NCBI GenBank assembly: GCA_964620125.1
Contig: CAZUGQ010000008.1
Span: 38,175-102,174 of the forward strand
Direction: 5' to 3'
DNA: 64,000 nucleotides
Source of the DNA: OLB6 sp964620125
GTDB lineage: Bacteria > Bacteroidota > Ignavibacteria > Kapaibacteriales > Kapaibacteriaceae
Positions within the stretch are counted from its first letter, which is position 1; each line of letters opens with the position of its first letter. The notes below the pieces were generated by a model, which saw only the letters and a list, made by a program, of their open reading frames with translations, was not told the origin of the DNA and searched no databases. Positions 44,113 through 53,622 of the stretch are shown here, piece by piece. Made by a program: the position numbers and the translations under genes.

Positions 44113-44517
44113 TTATACACCTTGCATGCTCTCGACAACAAGTTGTTCGAGAACATCAAGGTTAACGTCTGCAAGTTTTTTGATGTACAAACACCCTACG
44201 CCAGTTCGGTACTTGCCAAGATTTGCAAGCAACGCATTGTTCTCGGAATAACCGGGAGTGAGATAGACAACAATGTTTGTCTTTCGGGGTGCGAATGCGA
44301 TGAGTGGCCAGTCCATCTCCTTTCCGGATGCATAGGCGTACCGGAACGTTCCGAACCCGATGATACTTGAACCCCACATCACTGGCTTGTTGCCGGCGAT
44401 CCGTTGAAACATATCTACTAGCACCCGGGCATCGTCTCTCACATGCTCCACTGGATGCTCATCAATGTAGGCGAGCGGATCCTGCGAGGTGGGTCTGGTC
44501 TTTGGTTCTGAAGCCAT
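44113..44517 (-). CDS. DUF1801 family protein
   Basis: A 134-aa cytosolic protein with the family core MWGSSIIGFGTFRYAYASG, WPLIAFAPRKTNIVVYLTPG, YRTGVGCLYIKKLADV. It is the intact counterpart of the pseudogene at 7536-7949 and may have made that copy dispensable, though the two differ substantially. Function is not established (YdhG-like). The start is the ATG at 44517; the longer frame upstream overlaps the next gene's end without family similarity. Confidence 0.8.
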   Translation of the reverse strand: MASEPKTRPTSQDPLAYIDEHPVEHVRDDARVLVDMFQRIAGNKPVMWGSSIIGFGTFRYAYASGKEMDWPLIAFAPRKTNIVVYLTPGYSENNALLANLGKYRTGVGCLYIKKLADVNLDVLEQLVVESMQGV

Positions 44518-44569
44518 GCTTACAACCTGTTTGTTGTCGTTTGTTGGGTCATGGTTGGGAACTGAACGG

Positions 44570-46657
44570 CTAAAATCGCGCTGCCGGTGTGATAACCCTG
44601 TTGGCCCAGCGGTGATACCGCCCAAATCGGATGTTGTCCAGGTACGAAGCGATGGCAACAAGGAACCACGCATCGCGAGTCATGTTGGAAAACATAGGGG
44701 GTACCGCTTCTGCTGGAACTGCTCGCAAAAGAAGTGTGGATAATGCCCTGTCGTAACTCAGCCATGTTCGGCCATCAACGGATGCAGACCAGGGCAACAT
44801 CATGGGTGGGTGAGCTTCGTCCGTTCTATCCACTTGAAATCTGGCGATCCGCCCAGAGCGGTTCTGAAATTCAATCACATACCTGCTGTAACCGTCGTGT
44901 GGAAGATGACGGAAAGAGCGCAATGCGAACATGACGTCGGTAGCAGACAATTTCTCCAGCTCTTCCGTCACTCGCGCAAACTCATCATAGCAGGCTCTGG
45001 CCTGAACCTCTCCTGAAGGGGGGGGCTTGTAAACATCAAACTCGTCAAAGTAGGCATCCGTACTGAACAGTGTATCCAGGATGCTGAAATAGTCATCGAG
45101 AACTTCTGGAGTTAGCTCGACAAAATTCACATCGGGTAATGATGAACCACGTTTATTCACGGACTCAAGAACAGCACGAACATCTGCCTGGGAAAACGTG
45201 ATGTTCACAAGCTGTGATCGCACGCCGAACCGACTGCTATCAACCAACTCTGCACACACTAGACTGTCGCCTACGTTAACAAACTCACACCACCGAAGGT
45301 GTGTACTGTCCAGCTCGTCTGCAGCTATGGATATCCGGAATCGTACAAGTGGATGTTTGAGAAAAGCTTGCAATGGTGTTGCAAGAACGTAGGGAGCAAA
45401 CGTGCCTGCCTTGGGTACGTAGGCCAGCAGTTGAGAACGTGTTGTGAGAAGAACGGTATCCGTTCCTAACGTCTGCAGTGCATACACTGGACCAATCGGC
45501 ACAATCGTATCACGAAGCCAAAGCCCCTTGCCATCCTTTCGAACAATCTCCACATTCACCGCATCCACGCTGGCATGGTGAACTCCCCACAGTCCGTTGG
45601 ACGATTGCAGGGCTGGAGCAGAGAGCGATGCACGTGCATCATGCAATGGCAGTACGTGTTTGCTGCCATTGCGATAGATGATTGGACCAGTGTCCGGACG
45701 GTAGGCAATGACTGCAGAACCATCCACACGTAGCAGGTGAGGACGCAGGAGTGCAGAGTCCAAGAGCGTATGAACAGTTGCGCTCGCAGAACCTGTAAAG
45801 AGCCTGCCCGTTGAAGTACAGAATGCAACCTGCTTTCGCGTTGGCGCTAGTGCAAACACCATCACGGTATCCCACCGCTCCCACACAAGGTCGTTGCTTG
45901 CCGTGCGATACACGTCACTGCCTTCGTGCAGGATGAGCATGTTGTTTACAAGTGCAAGATCTCGTGTCCATGCAAACCCATTCAGCATGGACGGCTGTGT
46001 GCGAAGGATTGGACGTGCCGAGGGTTTCGGCGTAATCACCGACGCCCACCCACTGGTTGTGTAATGCACACCTCGAATTCCGTCAACACATACACCCGTG
46101 CGGGAATCCAACATGTCCAATTCTCGCACTCCGCCGGGAGGGATGGGGCTTGGGAATCGTTTCGACGTCCACGTTGCACCAACGTCGGTGCTCGTCCACA
46201 ACCTTCCAACATGATCCACGAAAAACAGGTGCCCGTCTTCCGAAACCACACAGCCATCGGCAGTTGCCAAGGTGTCCGTACCAAGAGGTATGGGCGCGAA
46301 GGTTTGGCCATCATCGGTACTGCGCAGCACGGCAGAGGCACTGCCATTTGCCATCACGATGTGGCCGACGGCAACCACTACCTGTCCAACATGGATAACC
46401 CGACCTATCCTCCTCACCTGCACATCTGGGATGGCAAGCACACGCTTCGTCCATAGCCGGGTGTCCAGTGTGGTTTCATACACATCCATCTGCTGACTGA
46501 ACATCCTCACTTGCCCGGTAGCTGTTATAAGGACGTCAACGATAGGCGTTGGCAGTCTGATCAGGTCGGGGTCCTGTTGGGCAGCAAGGGTCCCTGCAAC
46601 GCTTAATGCAAGGAAGAAGATGAAATGAAGGCGCTGACGAAGTAGCGTATGTGGCAC
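44570..46657 (-). CDS. Secreted BNR-type propeller protein of unknown function
   Basis: A 695-aa exported protein, GTG start, signal peptide LHFIFFLALSVAGTLAAQ. Blades VLRSTDDGQTFAPI and LWTSTDVGATWTSKRF place it in the BNR/Ycf48-like propeller group; the C-terminal 250 residues (LDDYFSILDTLFSTDAYFDEF and TDVMFALRSFRHLPHDGYSRY) are an unrecognised domain with no T9SS tag. An 8-base G tract (45018-45025) encodes PPPS. The GTG stands 4 nt beyond the terminator T-run of the upstream operon. It is read from the same strand as the subtilase genes. Confidence 0.6.
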   Translation of the reverse strand: MPHTLLRQRLHFIFFLALSVAGTLAAQQDPDLIRLPTPIVDVLITATGQVRMFSQQMDVYETTLDTRLWTKRVLAIPDVQVRRIGRVIHVGQVVVAVGHIVMANGSASAVLRSTDDGQTFAPIPLGTDTLATADGCVVSEDGHLFFVDHVGRLWTSTDVGATWTSKRFPSPIPPGGVRELDMLDSRTGVCVDGIRGVHYTTSGWASVITPKPSARPILRTQPSMLNGFAWTRDLALVNNMLILHEGSDVYRTASNDLVWERWDTVMVFALAPTRKQVAFCTSTGRLFTGSASATVHTLLDSALLRPHLLRVDGSAVIAYRPDTGPIIYRNGSKHVLPLHDARASLSAPALQSSNGLWGVHHASVDAVNVEIVRKDGKGLWLRDTIVPIGPVYALQTLGTDTVLLTTRSQLLAYVPKAGTFAPYVLATPLQAFLKHPLVRFRISIAADELDSTHLRWCEFVNVGDSLVCAELVDSSRFGVRSQLVNITFSQADVRAVLESVNKRGSSLPDVNFVELTPEVLDDYFSILDTLFSTDAYFDEFDVYKPPPSGEVQARACYDEFARVTEELEKLSATDVMFALRSFRHLPHDGYSRYVIEFQNRSGRIARFQVDRTDEAHPPMMLPWSASVDGRTWLSYDRALSTLLLRAVPAEAVPPMFSNMTRDAWFLVAIASYLDNIRFGRYHRWANRVITPAARF

Positions 46658-46660
46658 GAA

Positions 46661-46699
46661 CAAAAATACATGGGGGCCAGTCGGGAACCGGCCCCCATG
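46661..46699 (-). terminator. Strong terminator/attenuator after the protease operon
   Basis: A perfect 10-bp stem CATGGGGGCC (46669-46678) / GGCCCCCATG (46690-46699), 11-nt loop, followed on the minus strand by TATTTTTG. It ends the subtilase/inhibitor transcript and lies just before the GTG of the next gene, so it could also act as an attenuator for that gene. Confidence 0.85.
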
Positions 46700-46715
46700 C
46701 ACCTCAAGACGCTCA

Positions 46716-46955
46716 TTACGAGAGCGCGTGGAACTCCGTGTCCTCTTCGATTCCGAGAACGGCGGGATTCGCAGCGAGTGAGACGATCTGAGCACCTGTT
46801 AATGTTCCACTAAACAGGTGGTCAAGGCCTTGTATTGGTTCGAGCGTTGCGTGTGCCTCTGGAGGAAGCTGATTGATTGCGAGTGTAACCACAACCGCGA
46901 ACTCCTGCATCGGATGGCTTTGCGCCTTTGCCAATAGTTCTGCACTGGTTGCCAT
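46716..46955 (-). CDS. Small I9-like protease inhibitor/propeptide-type protein
   Basis: A 79-aa protein without signal peptide, 12 nt downstream of a subtilase. The pattern GLDHLFSGTLTGAQIVSLAA, NPAVLGIEEDTEF matches the end of inhibitor I9 prodomains of subtilisins (a core with FSG-x-L and a C-terminal strand VxxIExD). It probably folds like the I9 domain and binds the neighbouring protease as chaperone or inhibitor. GGAGAG supports the ATG at 46955. The operon ends in the terminator at 46661-46699. Confidence 0.65.
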   Translation of the reverse strand: MATSAELLAKAQSHPMQEFAVVVTLAINQLPPEAHATLEPIQGLDHLFSGTLTGAQIVSLAANPAVLGIEEDTEFHALS

Positions 46956-46967
46956 GATGCTCTCCGA

Positions 46968-48329
46968 TTACAGCGTTGCTCTCTCGCAATCCAAGAGGCC
47001 AGCACCGTAGGTGATGTCATTCCCAGGAAAGCCAAGATCCTGCGCCGTAGTAACCAAACGAGCACGAACTTGGGCTGGCGTCCAGCTTGGAAAGCGGCGA
47101 CGCACGAGAGCAACACCACCGGCAACGTGCGGACAAGCCATCGATGTTCCGCTCATGGACTTGTAGCCATTGGCCAGGTGAGTGCTGTTCACACTTACTC
47201 CCGGAGCAGAAATCGTAACCTGATTGCCAACACCACCGCGCGATGAGAATGGTGCTATCACTCCCGCACTGTTCACAGCACCAACGGCGATTACACCCGG
47301 ACTGTTCGCAGGAGCACCAACGAATGGGTAACTCGTACCAAAGCTATTGCCAGCTGCTGCCACTACAACAACACCTGCAGCAAGGCACTGACTAACGGCT
47401 TGCGTGTAGGCCAGCACAGGATTCTGATTGGATCCCAGACTCATGCTAATCACCCGCATGCCGTTCTGCCGTGCCCATGCCATTCCAGCCAGAATCCAGC
47501 TTAGTTGCCCACTGCCTGCGTCGTTCAGCACCTTCACACCATACAGGTGGCATTGTGGTGCTACACCAACAACACCAATCAGATTGTGCCGCGCACCAAC
47601 AATACCGGCGCAGTGAGTGCCGTGCCCGTGACCATCGTTGTAGGAGCCAACACCTGGAACGAACGAAGCACCACCGTACACAACCAGGTCGGGATGTGAT
47701 GCAATGCCCGTATCAAGTACGGCAACCTTGATTCCTGCTCCGTAGTATGCACGCGCCCATGCCTTTTCTGCCTTCACCATTTTGATGTTCCAAGGTAGCG
47801 GCTGTTTTGGTAGCAAAATGGGAGGCTTTGGAAATGGAATCGGGAGTGGAAACTTGGGCAATGGTGCTCCCGGAGCGGGAGTGAGTGATGGTGTGGTACG
47901 TGAACCGTCATCGGAGGATGGAACAAGACTGTCGGCAAACTCATTCAGACGATCGCGGAATTCACGCAGAGCATCAGCATATGCTTGGTAGTACGCATTC
48001 GTGGAGATCTGCTCTTCAGATTGTGCATCCGTTAACGTGTCCAGCTCACCATTTTCTGTGTCCAAGGCAACCACTTCGAAATCCTCCACCACCTCTGCCA
48101 CGTTGGGATTGTTGCGGATGTATTCAATCTCCTGATCCGTGGCAGACAGGGCAGCCGTGCCTAGTCCTTCGAATGTGTATACCTTTTCTTCCAGAAGCGG
48201 TGCATCTGATGAAAGCATGGCAACGCCATCAATGGAGCGTTCTCCGTCAATGCCAAGCACCTGGCCGGCATCGTATACCTTGATATCTGGGTCGTTGAAT
48301 GTGACCACATAACGCTTTTTGTCGGACAT
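46968..48329 (-). CDS. S8 family subtilisin-like serine protease (no signal peptide)
   Basis: A 453-aa subtilase. The N-terminal I9-like prodomain (about 5-100; YVVTFNDPDIKVYDAG, NPNVAEVVEDFEV) is followed by a Pro-rich linker (LPKFPLPIPFPKPPILLPKQ) and the peptidase domain: Asp in VAVLDTGIASHPDL, His in GHGHGTHCAGIVG, oxyanion Asn in AAAGNSFG, Ser in SGTSMACPHVAGG. All triad residues are present. No signal peptide is seen, so it may act in the cytosol or leave by an unusual route. It is followed by the free I9-like protein. Confidence 0.85.
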   Translation of the reverse strand: MSDKKRYVVTFNDPDIKVYDAGQVLGIDGERSIDGVAMLSSDAPLLEEKVYTFEGLGTAALSATDQEIEYIRNNPNVAEVVEDFEVVALDTENGELDTLTDAQSEEQISTNAYYQAYADALREFRDRLNEFADSLVPSSDDGSRTTPSLTPAPGAPLPKFPLPIPFPKPPILLPKQPLPWNIKMVKAEKAWARAYYGAGIKVAVLDTGIASHPDLVVYGGASFVPGVGSYNDGHGHGTHCAGIVGARHNLIGVVGVAPQCHLYGVKVLNDAGSGQLSWILAGMAWARQNGMRVISMSLGSNQNPVLAYTQAVSQCLAAGVVVVAAAGNSFGTSYPFVGAPANSPGVIAVGAVNSAGVIAPFSSRGGVGNQVTISAPGVSVNSTHLANGYKSMSGTSMACPHVAGGVALVRRRFPSWTPAQVRARLVTTAQDLGFPGNDITYGAGLLDCERATL

Positions 48330-48560
48330 AACTATCCCTCTCTACAACGGTGAGCGAAAGATTCTCACGACAGCAGGTGATAAGCAGGACGATCGCGGTG
48401 AGGGATGCCGAGGAAAGGTCGGCGCTAACGATGGTTGTGGAAAGGTGAGTATGGGAGCGTCTGGGACTATGCCACGTAGCCGATGTAACGTTGGAGTCTG
48501 CTGCCGCAAGCCCTGAGAATGGCAGCAACATACCTCTCGTGCCTCTCTCAGTTTCCCATA

Positions 48561-48584
48561 GTTGTGCACCCAGTTCTGCACAAC
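48561..48584. promoter_or_regulatory. Inverted repeat upstream of the subtilase operon
   Basis: GTTGTGCA (48561-48568) and TGCACAAC (48577-48584) form a perfect 8-bp inverted repeat with 8-nt spacer in the 286-nt interval between mscS and the subtilase. It could be an operator or a weak hairpin; no T-run follows on either strand. The rest of 48330-48615 holds nothing else recognisable. Confidence 0.35.
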
Positions 48585-48615
48585 TTATGCACTTTTTCGT
48601 ACGTGTTTATACATA

Positions 48616-50346
48616 TTATTGAAAGGGGGCTCTGGGCTTCGTTACACGGAGCTGTACATCCTTCTGCTCGTCTGGCACCAGCTTGGCATGAGCGGGGTCA
48701 CCTTCGTAGTGTGGACTCATAATCTGAACATTGTTCTCGTTAAACACGTCCTGGATGTTGCTATGCAAGGCACTGATGACCTGCGGACGTTTTGTTGGTT
48801 CGGCAATGGCACAGGTAAGCCTGTACTCCACATAAAAATCACTCAGCGCAAACTGCACAACGTATGGTGCCGGGTTCTCCAATTCAACATCGTCTGTTCG
48901 CCGGGCTGCTTCAAGCAGCATTGCATGAACAAGCCGCCACGGTGCATCATACCCAATGGTCACGGAGGTGGTGTACGACGTGCCATGCGGAACCAAACGC
49001 GTATGATTCACGATCATGCTGGCTACAAGCACGGAGTTGGGTATCGTAACCTCCTGCTGAAACGCTGTTCGAAGGCGAACGGCAAAGAAGCCAAGGCGCA
49101 ACACGCTGCCTGTTGTTTCTCCAACGGTAACGTGATCACCAACGCGCATGGAGCGCGAATACAGCAGAACCAGACCCGACATGGCTTGCCCAATGGTTCC
49201 ACTTGCTCCAAGCGATACCATCAGTCCAAACAACACACTAACGCCCTGAAAAGCTTGACTGGACGACCCTGGAATGAACGGATAAGCCAACGCCAAGGCA
49301 AACACCCAAACCAGCGTAGTAATGATGCGTTTTGTGGGAACGGCAGTGTCTCTGTCCAAGCCAGCTACGGTGAACTGCCCCTTCTCTACACCAGCGAGTA
49401 ATCGCTCTATCCATCTGTTCAGGAAACGTGCGGTAACGAGGATTACCACAAGCGTAATCACATTGGGCAATGCAGCTATAACATCGTCTGCCACACCAGC
49501 AGTAGCATCGAACACGAGTCCGCGCATCTGATGGCCAAGTGTACGCGTTACAGGAAAACGATTCAGGCAGAAGGTGAAGTAGGAGTACAGCGAAAACACA
49601 ACAAGAAATAGGTACAGAAACCCTAACAACCGGATCACTGCAATGGGAACAAATCGTGCCGTTCTGCCAACATCTCTGATACCCCGCTCATGAAGTCGGC
49701 GCACAATCCGCCTCAGAAGGCGTCCTGCCAGTCGCTTGTAAAGGAGGGAAAGGCCGCGCAGGAGTAGGAATACAACGATTGTTGCTACGATCACAAGTCC
49801 GATGCCCATCAGCAAATCCGGAACAGATCGCTGCTCTCGCCAGGCAATGATGACGGCGCGGAGCTGATCCTCTACAAGTGGCACTACGTCGGTGGTACTG
49901 TGATGCACAGATGGATCGTAATCCAGTTCCGTGAGAAAAACCGTAGGCATGCCATCCACGAGGAATGTGGTCCCGTACAGGGTTCGTCTGCGCGTGATAA
50001 CACCCGACTCCAGCTGTTCAAGTGCATCAAGTATCCGCTGCTGCGTTTGTGATACTCTCTGCTCTGGCTTGGATGCAATGAACGAGCTGTAGATGGTTAC
50101 AACATCCACGCCGAACATCCGGAGTGTGGCCGGGACAGCCCGTTCTGCTACACCGGAAGCATACTGATTCGAAACAGTCGAATCAGTGGTAACGGCCGAG
50201 TCTGCCGCAACAGCGACATCTGCGAGCACGTTAGTGTCGGCAGTGGCAATAGCACTCTGATCTGCAAGCAACAAGAACAGAATCAAGACCAGAGCCATCC
50301 GGTAGTATGCCATGGTGTTATGCCCTTGATGTAGTAGCCGAAACAT
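48616..50346 (-). CDS. MscS-family mechanosensitive channel
   Basis: A 576-aa inner-membrane protein with a probable signal sequence, a periplasmic N-terminal domain (about 40-175), several TM helices (about 185-390) and a C-terminal MscS core: the pore helix and beta domain around VSLGASGTIGQAMSGLVLLY, VGDHVTVGETTGSVLRLGFF, then the IPNSVLV motif. It likely releases solutes during osmotic shock. AGGAG 6 nt before the first ATG supports that start; this SD overlaps the stop of the porin-like gene, so the two form an operon. Confidence 0.85.
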   Translation of the reverse strand: MFRLLHQGHNTMAYYRMALVLILFLLLADQSAIATADTNVLADVAVAADSAVTTDSTVSNQYASGVAERAVPATLRMFGVDVVTIYSSFIASKPEQRVSQTQQRILDALEQLESGVITRRRTLYGTTFLVDGMPTVFLTELDYDPSVHHSTTDVVPLVEDQLRAVIIAWREQRSVPDLLMGIGLVIVATIVVFLLLRGLSLLYKRLAGRLLRRIVRRLHERGIRDVGRTARFVPIAVIRLLGFLYLFLVVFSLYSYFTFCLNRFPVTRTLGHQMRGLVFDATAGVADDVIAALPNVITLVVILVTARFLNRWIERLLAGVEKGQFTVAGLDRDTAVPTKRIITTLVWVFALALAYPFIPGSSSQAFQGVSVLFGLMVSLGASGTIGQAMSGLVLLYSRSMRVGDHVTVGETTGSVLRLGFFAVRLRTAFQQEVTIPNSVLVASMIVNHTRLVPHGTSYTTSVTIGYDAPWRLVHAMLLEAARRTDDVELENPAPYVVQFALSDFYVEYRLTCAIAEPTKRPQVISALHSNIQDVFNENNVQIMSPHYEGDPAHAKLVPDEQKDVQLRVTKPRAPFQ

Positions 50347-50355
50347 ACGGTTCTC

Positions 50356-51681
50356 CTACCACGCAATCTGATACTGAAGTACCAATTGATGCCTTCGTTT
50401 TCCGGTTACAATAGCCCCCTCCCTGTTAGTACCATACGTTGGCCTGTTCTGTACATCGAATGAAAGCTTGGAGCGATGTCCGTCAAACAGCACCGATGCT
50501 CCAAGGTTATATACATCCATGATTGCAGGTACTCTCTCCCACTGGGCAATCTGGGCTGACGCGTATGGAAGCAATCCAGCTCCCAGGATCACCTGCGGCA
50601 GGTGAATGCCAAGCTGCGCATAGGCTGCAGTTCCTGTTCCGAACATTGGAAAGGAATTACCGAAGGTTTGCCCAACATCCGTGAGTGGTTCGGGTTCGAT
50701 GCCAGTTGTGTCCATTCCGGTGGCAGGGTTCATCACACCGTTATACCGTAGGTACTTGGTTCCATAATCCAGCAGGTAGACGCCCAGGTAGGCGTTCAGA
50801 CTCATTAGGTTCGTGTTTAAGGGTACATCAAGGAAGCTCTCCACACAAGCCAACGTCATATCCTCATACACGGTATCAGCACCATCCAGCCTCCACATGG
50901 CGTCTGGTTGATGGATGATCCCTCCGGCAATGTTGAAAACGGACCGCGTGCCGAGATAGGTACCAGGCATGTTGTAGGTGGTGTGTGGCTCATGCTCTAG
51001 GAACTGCCATATCACGTATGCCTGCGACTGCATTCGGTATCGTGACTGTGAGAAGTTGGCCTCGGGTGCAATAGGGGGGGGCACTGAGCCACTTGACGTG
51101 ACGAGGAAAGGATCTGATAATGCAATGCGGTAATCGATTGGACCGATCTGACCGCGTGCCGAAACGGAGAGCTTGCGCGAAAGCTCGTCGGTTTGATCAA
51201 CGGTGGCTTGCAGAAAAACAGGCACATCCATGGTCATGATGGAAGCAGCAGCGGGCAGCGTAAAACGCGACAGACCATTCACACCGGAAAGGCCAATACC
51301 AAGCAGTGCTTCTCTCTGGTCCGTGATTCTATACTCGGCATAAGCATCGTGAAAAAACGCTTGCTGCTTTCTGTTGGCTCCAACCGAAACGGTGCTGTTA
51401 AAGTTGTTCATCCCATACTGCACAAAGAGCAGCGCACGATCGGTTACCTGAAACGTCATCACCAGCCGCATACGGCGTATGCCAACGTCAACCGTGCTTT
51501 CAGCCAACTCACCTGCAACCGTGGTGCCCGGGTTGCTCTCGTTATACCGAAGCCATGGTTGCGCCAACACGTTAAAGAGCACCCATCGAGAACTGTCGGC
51601 TACATACCACCGCATCTCTTGTGCCAGCATACCGCCGGCAGTTATCAGCAAGAACATCGCGGCAAGCGTTACTACCTTCAC
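50356..51681 (-). CDS. Porin-like outer-membrane protein
   Basis: A 441-aa exported barrel. The signal peptide VKVVTLAAMFLLITAGGMLA starts at a GTG preceded by a G-rich SD-like run. RRMRLVMTFQVTDRALLFVQ then YGMNNF and the alternating strands to VLQYQIAW resemble the phosphate-selective porin O/P-like proteins of Bacteroidota. Substrate unknown. An 8-base G tract (51074-51081) encodes PPPIAP. It is divergent from the exonuclease gene (39 nt between starts) and is followed by the MscS channel. Confidence 0.6.
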   Translation of the reverse strand: MKVVTLAAMFLLITAGGMLAQEMRWYVADSSRWVLFNVLAQPWLRYNESNPGTTVAGELAESTVDVGIRRMRLVMTFQVTDRALLFVQYGMNNFNSTVSVGANRKQQAFFHDAYAEYRITDQREALLGIGLSGVNGLSRFTLPAAASIMTMDVPVFLQATVDQTDELSRKLSVSARGQIGPIDYRIALSDPFLVTSSGSVPPPIAPEANFSQSRYRMQSQAYVIWQFLEHEPHTTYNMPGTYLGTRSVFNIAGGIIHQPDAMWRLDGADTVYEDMTLACVESFLDVPLNTNLMSLNAYLGVYLLDYGTKYLRYNGVMNPATGMDTTGIEPEPLTDVGQTFGNSFPMFGTGTAAYAQLGIHLPQVILGAGLLPYASAQIAQWERVPAIMDVYNLGASVLFDGHRSKLSFDVQNRPTYGTNREGAIVTGKRRHQLVLQYQIAW

Positions 51682-51720
51682 CCACTCCCCCCCTGTGAGA
51701 TGGCCGTTGTTCACGCGAAG

Positions 51721-53286
51721 ATGCACTTCTGTTGGCTCACATCGAACGTAAATTCAAATGTGATTTCGGTAACACCTTTCGGACTGTATTGCAAGGCCGG
51801 TGACTTCTACATCGATCCAAGCCGACGTGTAGATCGTGCCGTGGTCACGCATGCCCATAGTGACCATGCCTATCGTGGCATGGCTGCATATCTGGCACAT
51901 GAACATTCCGAACCGTTGCTCCGACACCGACTTGGCAAACACATCACCGTGCAGACGCTTCGATATGCCGAGCCACTGCGCATTGGAAACGCTACCGTAA
52001 GTCTCCATCCATCTGGACACATGCTTGGGGCTGCCCAGGTGCGTGTGGAGGTGGGAGGCGAAGTGTGGGTTGTTACGGGCGATTATAAACGCGAAGTCGA
52101 TCCACTCGCTGCCAACTTCGAAGTAGTCCCGTGCAACACATTGATTACCGAATGTACCTTCGGTCTGCCGGTGTATCAGTGGCGCAACCCGACGGATATC
52201 GTAGAATCTCTGAACTCCTGGTGGCGGGCAAATGCCAACGCAGGCATGGTAAGTGTTGTTCGTGCATATTCGTTTGGCAAAGCACAACGCATACTGCTGT
52301 CATTGGATCACTCGATCGGTCCTGTGTTCGCCAACCAAAGCGTGCACGATGCAAACGTGGTGATTCGTTCGGCTGGTCATGCACTTCCGCCCACGCCACT
52401 GCTTACGCGCGAGCGTGTACTTGCATCGCTGAATGATGGTGGCAATCCTTCCATCCGCCGAGCCTTGGTGATTGCAGCAGGAGGTGTGGATGCAGCGCTG
52501 GCTGGTCTTCCCTACACCGTGGCCGATGCCAGCGGTTGGGTACTCGTGCGCAAGTTCCGCCAGCAACGCACAGGCTTTCCCATCAGTGACCATGCCGATT
52601 GGCCAGGCTTGCTGCAAACTGTGGCCAACACTGGCTGCGAGCGTGTGCTGGCCATGCACGGCTTTACGGAACCCTTCACCAGATACCTGCGCGAACGTGG
52701 TCTGGATGCGCAGCCACTCGAGGGTGGGGGAAGGGGCTTGCCACTCGCGCTGACGGAGGACGCAGACTGGCTTCGGCAGGCATGCATTCAACATGTAGGA
52801 GTAGCAGCCGAAGCAGAAGCACTCATGCGTGGCGAGAACTATGTTCCCAGAAGCAGTCGGGCCACGCAGCTTGGCAACGCGAGTGTTGCTGCTGAGGAAC
52901 GGTGGAACGAACAGCCTACGGCAGTCGTCCGTTGTGTTCTCATGCATTTGCACCGCAGGCCCGGTGAGTCAGTCGTCCACACCTTCACCATGGGCGTCTG
53001 GAAGGGCGATACGCTTGTGCCGCTTACACATGTAGATGCTACTGCCGATGAGGCCCTGATGTTCGAGATCCGCGCCTGGGCAGAAACGCATACCACGATT
53101 CGTGTGGGCCCTGTTCGTACCATCGAGCCGAGATTCGTGTTCGAGGTGGAAGTACAGGGCGTATCAATAAATGCTCGCCGAAAGGTTGGCGTAAGCATAC
53201 GCAAGGCATGCATCAAATCGTATCTCGGTATCAACATCAGCAAAGCCTCCAACCAGGCCGACGTGCAAGCATTGGTTGGGCCGTGA
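51721..53286 (+). CDS. Ligase-associated DNA exonuclease fused to a ligase OB domain
   Basis: A 521-aa protein. Residues about 14-345 are the metallo-beta-lactamase/beta-CASP nuclease of ligase-associated DNA exonucleases: TPFGLYCKAGDFYIDP, THAHSDHAYRG (zinc ligands), HPSGHMLGAAQVRVE, TGDYKREVDPL, ECTFGLPVYQW, ISDHADW. The last about 120 residues look like the OB-fold end of ATP-dependent DNA ligases (HTFTMGVWKGDTLVPLTHVD, VRTIEPRFVFEVEVQGV). The ligase's adenylation domain with its catalytic Lys is absent. In relatives the ligase is the next gene, so an in-frame deletion fusing the two is likely. The GTG at 51760 is an alternative start closer to the family start. Confidence 0.8.
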   Translation: MHFCWLTSNVNSNVISVTPFGLYCKAGDFYIDPSRRVDRAVVTHAHSDHAYRGMAAYLAHEHSEPLLRHRLGKHITVQTLRYAEPLRIGNATVSLHPSGHMLGAAQVRVEVGGEVWVVTGDYKREVDPLAANFEVVPCNTLITECTFGLPVYQWRNPTDIVESLNSWWRANANAGMVSVVRAYSFGKAQRILLSLDHSIGPVFANQSVHDANVVIRSAGHALPPTPLLTRERVLASLNDGGNPSIRRALVIAAGGVDAALAGLPYTVADASGWVLVRKFRQQRTGFPISDHADWPGLLQTVANTGCERVLAMHGFTEPFTRYLRERGLDAQPLEGGGRGLPLALTEDADWLRQACIQHVGVAAEAEALMRGENYVPRSSRATQLGNASVAAEERWNEQPTAVVRCVLMHLHRRPGESVVHTFTMGVWKGDTLVPLTHVDATADEALMFEIRAWAETHTTIRVGPVRTIEPRFVFEVEVQGVSINARRKVGVSIRKACIKSYLGINISKASNQADVQALVGP

Positions 53287-53622
53287 AAAGATTGAGTGGC
53301 CTGCCCCAGAATCAGTTGACAGGTAGACTACTCGCAATTGCCAACATTCGTTGGCATAGAGCAAATGAACATGAATGGCAAAGAAGGATTCCACTACGAT
53401 GAGGACTTTTAACGCTAGGCCGCGCTTTGTGCAAGAGGAGCATCTTACGATCACGTAGATAGCTCTCTACCTTGGCGTAAGCCAGGTCAGTTAGGTAAAA
53501 AGGCTAACGCCTAAAAGAATCTCGTGAAAGCATGTGCGCTAACATCAACTGCTATGACAAAGCGCTACGGGAAACATTCTGGGTTGGTTATAAGAAACTC
53601 ACCACGAGGTCGACCAAGGAAA
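53287..53622. other. Intergenic stretch, 336 bp
   Basis: No supported gene. It is convergent space between the exonuclease fusion and the minus-strand propeller gene. A short hairpin on the minus strand (AGGC GTTA GCCT, 53501-53512) followed by TTTTT may be a weak terminator for the gene at 53623. Nothing else recognised. Confidence 0.4.
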
